Assembly: GCA_030490835.1 (NCBI GenBank)
Contig: CM059972.1
Span: 45,363,452-45,427,451 of the forward strand
DNA: 64,000 bases
Direction of reading: 5' to 3'
Source of the DNA: Annona cherimola
Lineage: Eukaryota; Streptophyta; Magnoliopsida; Magnoliales; Annonaceae
In this document: one piece after another, positions 58,056 through 64,000 of the stretch
Position numbering within the stretch: position 1 is the stretch's first letter
Layout of the letters: every line of letters begins with the position of its first letter
Notes under the pieces: generated by a model
The model's database searches: none
Seen by the model: only the letters and a program-made list of their open reading frames with translations
What the model was told of the DNA's origin: nothing
Made by a program: the position numbers and the translations under genes

Positions 58056-59645
58056 TGTTGGCCCCGAGTTAATGGCAAAACCCAAGAGGGGAGGGGTGAA
58101 TTGGGTTCTTAAAAATTTCTTTGGTAACTTAAAAACTTAACCCCTTGAAAGTTTAATCCCCTTGATAGAAGAAATGAAGTTGTAAGCAATTATAATGTAG
58201 AGAGCAGAAACATAAATCAAGCACACAAGATTTTTATAGTGGTTCAGGCAACCTCCCTACTCCACTCTTCCAAGCTCACACTCCTTGTGACTTGGGTTCC
58301 ACTATTGTATTCTTAAAATACAATTAGAGCCACTGCTCTCTTTTAGATTCCAGCTCTAGGGGGCTTCAACACAACATAGCACAAGTAGGTGATGAGTTCC
58401 ACTCCAATCACACACTACTTTGCTTACACTTGATCTCAGTTCCTCAAACTAAATCAAGTTCAATACAACAAGAAGTAACAAAAGAAAGTTTCTACACGTT
58501 ACTGTTGTGTAGACACAGATTTGGCGTAGAGAAGAACTCGTAATGTAGGCTTTGAAGATTCAAAAATATAGCTCTTGCAATCTGAAGCAAAGTTCTTCCT
58601 CTTTGAATGGCTTGATCTCTTTAGAGCTCTTGAATATAAGACTTAAGCACACTTAATGATTCTCAACTTCTTCCCTCGTCCACAATGAATGCCTTTTATA
58701 ATTTTGGAGGGAATCCGAACGTTAGAAGGTAGGTGGCGCGCATTTAATGCGGCAACGTTCGAAAATTATCCGACCGTTGCGACCCAAGTCGCAGGCGGAG
58801 TCGACTTCGGGTGGGACTTTGCCTTCTGTTCGCAACTTCAAGTTCTAGATCGGGTCGACTTGGGCATCGACTTGACCCAAGTCGCAGGTGGAGTCGACTT
58901 CGGTGTGCGACTTCACCTCGGCAGGAAGCTTGATGAACTTGAAAAATTGTTTGCTCGGTTCCTTCATTTCCCTTTGGATCATTATCTTCTTTTTAGCTTG
59001 CTTGGCTTCTTTCTTTGATCATTTTATTCTGGAATGGCTTCATATATTTGTAGTCTTCTTGAAGAACTTGTTTTTGATTCATCCTTCTTGCTTTCGATAC
59101 TAGTCTTCATGTCTTGAGTTTCTTCACCTTAAAATGTACTTGAAGCTTTTGTTTGGACTTGATAAACTTGATTTTGATAATGAGCTTGTGTCCTTGATTT
59201 GGTCTTGAGAGATCTTAAGTTGATCTTGGAAATGAGCTTGAATCTGCATTTTGGACTTTGAAGAACGTCAAGTCGAACTCGGGGTCGACTTCGTCTGCGA
59301 CTTCGGTATACTTCTATCCCAAATTCAACTCTGGACGGTTTTTCCCATCTGAAATCGATGCTGGAGTCGACTTCGTTTGCGACTTGGCTTCCCAAGTCGC
59401 AAGTGGAGTCGACTTGGCCTGCGACTTCACCCGCTCTTCTTTCTATTTCAACTCTGGACGAATTTGACTTCTTGAAGTCGATCTTGGAGTCGACTTGGGG
59501 AACGACTTGACCTTCCATGCTTTATTTTCTTCAAATGTATATCCCTTAAACATTTCCACAAACGTGTTAGGAGCCAAGACTTATTCAAATTGATTTGTTA
59601 ATCATCAAAACATAGATTTAGCTTGTTTTCCACATATTTCCAACA
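58056..59645 (-). repeat. Copia 2 5' LTR (right copy)
   Basis: 1590 bp, the promoter-side LTR. GTCGAC modules at about 58784-58925 and 59270-59505; minus-strand TATA box at 58693-58700. It lacks the two modules kept by the left LTR. Confidence 0.93.
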
Positions 59646-59842
59646 ATATTATTGCGTCATAATGACACATAGTAAAGGACAATACATATCGTATATGTCT
59701 TATAATCTCAATTTATCTCTTTCATCATTTTCCTATTTTTCCTCTACATTTGTCTATCAATCCTTGCTAAAATATCATCTTTTTGATATCAAATCTTTTC
59801 TTACCACGTCTATTTACCAATCTATGTTCTGATACCAACTTT
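59646..59842 (-). other. LARD 2 interior, 5' part with primer binding site
   Basis: The remaining 197 bp of LARD 2 leader between Copia 2 and the 5' LTR. On the minus strand TGGTATCAGA is at 59829-59838, a few bases from the LTR end, matching the LARD 1 PBS in its first ten bases. Confidence 0.88.
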
Positions 59843-60399
59843 TGTGGCGCTCCAAACTGAGACGTCACTTCCTTACCTCAAGACCTTATTGATTGGAAAA
59901 TGTGAATCAGGAGTTTTGCCCTGATCATGCGGCGAGTTCTTAATTGGAACTCGTCCAAATTTTTTTTATCTATCTCCATTAATTTCTTTACATTCTACAT
60001 CATTCATCATACAAGTGACATTACACTTGTAATAAAATTTCATATTCTATTTCATAGCATCTTATCCTGCTTTTCTACAATGAAAGTCTTCTTGACTTTA
60101 ATCATATCCTTTTACATTTATATATACATACATTCAATCATTGAATCGTATAGAACTTAAAACTCTAATCAACATACCTTAGCATCTAAATCATGTTATC
60201 CCATTCCTTATAGCCCACATGGCTATCATCACGTACCTTCCTTCACTTCTTAGGTTTGCAACCTTCTGATTTTTCTGATACCTGTCTAAGGTTTGGAAAA
60301 ACAAAACGTGAGTGACAACTCAGTAAGCAAGCATTTTATCATTTGGGTAAGACTTCCTTGAAAACCTTTTTCATAAACATCTTGAACACCTTTTTCCTG

Positions 60400-62920
60400 A
60401 GGACATTTATATGTCTTAAAATATTATCATGAAATCCTTTGTTCATGAGGACAATTCTATGTCCTTGAACATTTTCATAAAACATTCATTCTTAAAATTA
60501 TTTACAAGTCACGCCTGAGCTTGTTAAGGCAAAACATACATGTTTTACCCTTTATAATTAATTATCTTTTGTCTTGAGTGAACATTTTCAATGTTCCAAA
60601 ATATTTACATAAAACCATCTTTCGCCAGTGGACGTTTTACGTCCAAAAATTTTTTCTCATAAATCTTTCGGCAAAGGAGGACTTTCTCATGTCCTAAAAC
60701 ATCATTCACATAAGCTTTTCTCGGCGAAAGATATTTTTATGTCCAAAAATATTTTTCATCATATAATCCTTTAGCCCAGGGATGTGTTTGGGAATGGATA
60801 AAACTTTTGAAGAAAAGTTTTGAAGAGTAAAAGTTGTCAAATTATGTGATATGATAGGGGTAATGATGAGTAGTAAAGATGATAAGTTAAAATATAAGTT
60901 AGTTGTATGGGTAGTTGTGTAGAAATAATTGAAAAGTAGGGTAGTTGTATGGGAAAATGTGAAAAAATAATTAAAAAATATGATAGTTGTGGAGAGTGAG
61001 AAGTTTTAGATTGAAAAGTTTTAACTTGACATTTTTTAACCATTACCAAACATACCCCAAATACATTTGATGTCTCAAAACATTTTTGACATAGCATCGT
61101 TTAGCGATGAACATCCATATGTCCTAAAACACTTTTCATTTAAATACTTTAACATTGGACATTCTCATGTCAATAAACACTTTTCATTTAGGCTATTTAG
61201 AAATGGACATTCCTATGTCCAAAATCAAGTTTCACATAAATCCTTTTCATAATCCCCATCTTGGGGCTTGTTTATAACAAAAAAGGCATATAAAATACAT
61301 AATCCATTTTCATAAATGTATTTGCATAAAAACATTTCCTTCCAGTCCTGTTATTTACACTTTTGTGTAAAACACCCTATTTTTAGGGTAATCATTTCAT
61401 AAAATCCCTTTAGGATAACTTTCAAAAAAACATACTTTCATGTCCCAATCTTTGGGCTTTTCAAAAGCAAAACATAAGCAAATGCATTTCTCTCCATCTA
61501 GTAGTGACACTTAGCAAGTGATCATGCTACCTTTTGGAAGAGAATCCTTAACAGCACGCTAGGCAGGCGACTGTTTATTCATCTTGCTCCCATTTTAGGG
61601 AGGGCACCGCTGGCACTCCTGTCATCCTTTAGCGACTTGGCCTTATGTAGAGTGGGCCTCGGTCATCCCGACCGTGCTCTACAACCGGCCTATTCCTTGT
61701 ACTGGTGCACCATACGTCATCCTAACAGACCATAGTCCGTTTGGTTTAAAGAATCATAGACCACAACCCATGTCATTTTAAACCGGGATCACAGATCGCA
61801 ATCTGCATCAATAATCACAAAACATCACAAACCAAAGTCTGTATCTTTAAAAATTATTTTTGAAAACACATCACAGACCGCAGTCCGTGTCAACTTGTAA
61901 AGTGAGCGCACCACCCACTTTAAACAAGCTGTCGTTTGAAATCTAATTTTAGGATGACTTTCCTTAAATTCTTTTAGAATAATTTTGAGTAAAATATTTT
62001 GATAAACATTTGAAATTTTTGAGAAACGATACATTTTAAAATCCTTATAAAAGAACTTCAAAACTTTTGGATTTTCAAAAGTAAACCATATTTTTTCTAA
62101 CATTTTCTTCGTTTTTATTTTCGAGCCTTTTACTCACAAAAGTTATGCAATTATACTACCCCTTCTCAACCACCCTAATAATCAAATTATTGTCCACCTA
62201 TCTATTATACCATCTTTACATAAGGGGGGCTTGCATAATCTTTTACGTGCCATTTTAGCAACCCAAAATCAAATCATTTTATGAAAACAACATATGGGGT
62301 TGGTCATCCTTAAATCCCATTCAACAACATTCGTATAAACATTTTTGAAGATATTTTCGTCATAGATTTTCTGATCTAAAGGAAATCAAAAACTTTTAGA
62401 ATATCATTTCAAAACATATGGACTATGTCCAATCATTGTTTATATTTAATTATCATGATAAAGCAAAACTAATCTTTTTCATAAGTCAAATCCCATTTTC
62501 CATTTCTTTCATAAATATAAGTGTTTATCATAACATATCATAAGTATAAATTCAAAACTTATTTACAAACAATGCTTTGTGAAAAAAGGTAAAATTCTCT
62601 TTTTCTTATAAAATACTTTTGAAACAACATCATAAAGAACTTGCTTGCTTATAAGAAATTCTTGAAAGCCATCGACATAAAACATAAAATTCTTCAAAAT
62701 TATTATCATGGAGAACTTGCTTACTCATAAGCAAATTTCTCACTTCCATTAACGTAAAGCATTGCCAACCCATGGCAACACTTGTGATAAATTCTTTATC
62801 TTAAAAATATGTTGCTTGCTTCCTATGAAGCAAACCTTAAGGCTTTTCCTTAAAGCCATCATTTTTCAAAACTTACGACTTTCATTAAAGTCGTCATTTT
62901 CAAAACTTGTGCTTGCCCAT
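60400..62920 (-). repeat. Serial short-hairpin region, LARD 2 5' LTR
   Basis: Counterpart of 21935-24175 in reverse, interrupted by the MITE-like element. GGACGTaaaACGTCC is at 60630-60644 on the minus strand. Near 62878-62893 the stem is GACTTTaatgAAAGTC, where LARD 1 has GGCTTTaatgcAAAGCC at the same place. Confidence 0.75.
60779..61058. mobile_element. MITE-like element
   Basis: About 280 bp, absent from the matching place in the LARD 2 3' LTR (about 42225). Its ends are imperfect terminal inverted repeats: ggatgtgtttgggaatgg on the left, and on the right ccattaccaaacatacccc, whose reverse complement is ggggtatgtttggtaatgg. Subterminal AAAACTTTT-type sequences are also inverted. There is no coding capacity. 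I could not define a clear TSD, so the superfamily (Harbinger-type or other) is undecided. Confidence 0.75.
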
Positions 62921-64000
62921 TCTTTAAAATAGAATCATAAACATTTGAATCATATCATTCACATAGAAAGGAAAACAACATTTTAAAAAGTTGGTTTGCT
63001 TTCCTGAGATTGTCATAATCCCTTTCCTTCCATTTTTTTCCTTGCCTTTGCCTAGATAAATGAAAATAACATTTCATTTATTAACATCAACTTCAAATAC
63101 TTATATTCCTTAGGATTTCCAACCTACATAAATCCATTTGGGTTTACATTACATTAGCTTAACCCACTTGTTCTTCAAGTCGGGTATTCATACGTATCAC
63201 ATAACCTATACATATCATATCATTCATTTTAATACCCTTATGTAGGGTAAACTTTCATACATATAATAATTCTTCATTAAATCATTCCTTGGAGGTTCAT
63301 TACCTCAATTTATCATTTTTAACATATTTTTCATTTTTCACACATCAGTGCTCATTATAAGCTCTTAATTAACAACTTAAACATTATATAATAAACTCAA
63401 AATTTGAGATTATCATTATTTATCAAAACAGTAACCTAATCCATGTATCTAATCACTTTTTCATGCATTTTTACATTTTAAAAACTCACATAATCTATAT
63501 ACCATTTATTCATACTTGTCTCTTCATATATGTCTATTTCTCAACACATAGATCATGTGTTTCTTAAAAATTTTCAACACAGTAACTTGAGTCCTTAATT
63601 AGCATGATTAAAACCCTTAATTATCACATAATTTAGGGTTTAATGTTTGTATTTTAATTCATTCATCTTAGGATTCCAAAACAGTAACATTAGAACCTGT
63701 TTTTCATCATTTCAATGCCTCTTTTGACACTTAATTCAAAATAGATTTCTAATCCATAATTTTCAGAAATTAATCATGCTTTTCTTAACCCAAATTTAGG
63801 ATATTAACACATACTTAAAACTCAAAATTCGTTTACTTGTGAAACAGCAACTTCATACTCATTTTGGATACCCTTTTTCACCCTTCTTTGAATGTTCCAA
63901 TACATACCCTTAAAATCAGATTTAGGGCAATCATTTCAACCCACTTTGAATGTAAAAAATAATCTAAATTTAGGGTATTTTACCCTCTTAATCATCCATA

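Larger units (their letters stand above)
51135..59645 (-). mobile_element. Copia element 2, Sirevirus-like, complete but broken
   Basis: LTRs at 51135-52802 and 58056-59645 flank minus-strand gag-pol. TSD atatc (51130-51134) against atatt (59646-59650); LARD 1 has the uninterrupted site near 25140-25160 (agtatatggttaattaagg). Same family as Copia 1. I counted roughly 25 substitutions between the LTRs (about 1.6 percent), mostly C/T and G/A, plus two 39-bp indels. The PBS position reads TGATATGAAAGC rather than TGGTATCAGAGC, so the primer site has also decayed. Confidence 0.94.
35495..64000 (-). mobile_element. LARD-like element 2, reverse, runs off the window
   Basis: Same family as 19040-33499. 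Its 3' LTR spans 35495-48834 with two insertions, its interior spans 48835-59842 with one, and its 5' LTR starts at 59843 and is cut by the window edge. Removing the insertions leaves a 3' LTR of about 5.8 kb and an interior of about 2.5 kb. The left flank agttc (35490-35494) would be the TSD; its partner is off-window. PPT and PBS are recognisable on the minus strand. Confidence 0.92.
59843..64000 (-). repeat. LARD 2 5' LTR, cut by the window end
   Basis: Starts TGTGGCGCTCC on the plus strand; 4158 bp are present, including a 280-bp MITE-like insert. Minus-strand features match LARD 1: terminal block, exon-3-like block 60178-60285 with intact borders, hairpin region about 60400-62920, and exon-2-like block about 63003-63052 with the donor changed to GGAAAG. 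About 1.9 kb of LTR should follow beyond the window. Confidence 0.92.

Noticed and set aside
60837..61097. Minus-strand open frame of 86 codons
   Set aside because: It lies mostly inside the MITE-like element, is low in complexity and has no homologous frame elsewhere in the window.

Overview
This window is plant nuclear DNA, most likely from a eudicot with a repeat-rich genome; the species cannot be named from the sequence. I find no host gene. Essentially every base belongs to LTR retrotransposons nested in one another, plus one small MITE-like insert. Evidence: TG...CA-bounded direct repeats, 5-bp target-site duplications (TSDs), initiator-Met-tRNA primer binding sites (TGGTATCAGAGC), polypurine tracts, and recognisable but broken gag/pol frames.

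Layout. The base layer is a Ty3/Gypsy element of the Del/Tekay type on the + strand. Its gag and pol survive as pieces at 14288-14432, 18521-19039 and 33500-35494; its integrase should lie beyond the right edge. Four long-LTR insertions cut it: a reverse LTR ending at 14287, a reverse solo LTR (14433-18520, about 4.1 kb), a complete forward element (19040-33499) and a reverse element (35495 to beyond 64000). The last two are one family: 5.8-kb LTRs around a short 2.5-2.8-kb interior with no usable coding frame, only a gag relic. That is a LARD-like non-autonomous design. The forward copy has a perfect TSD and nearly identical LTRs, so it is the youngest insertion here.

The left end (1-11745) is a further forward LTR of the Del-like group, split by a Sirevirus-like Copia element (201-8798, minus strand) and a Copia solo LTR (9936-11643). 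The reverse LARD is split by a forward LARD-family solo LTR (35787-41588), a Copia solo LTR (46859-48570), a second Copia element (51135-59645) and a MITE-like element (60779-61058). Both Copia elements encode gag-pol on the minus strand, with many in-frame stops.

Three patterns stand out. (1) The LARD LTRs hold a 2.2-kb series of at least twenty short inverted repeats with different stems; between copies the stems change on both arms together. (2) Those hairpins lie between conserved splice-like sites (AG, a 28-48-nt block, GTAAGC... and ...AGACAGG), found in eight LTRs of two families, which suggests a spliced LTR transcript. (3) The Copia LTRs carry arrays of 39-bp modules built on AAGTCGACTT just upstream of a TATA box, and two whole modules were lost between the two LTRs of one element. 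Splicing, hairpin and promoter functions are inferences from sequence only.
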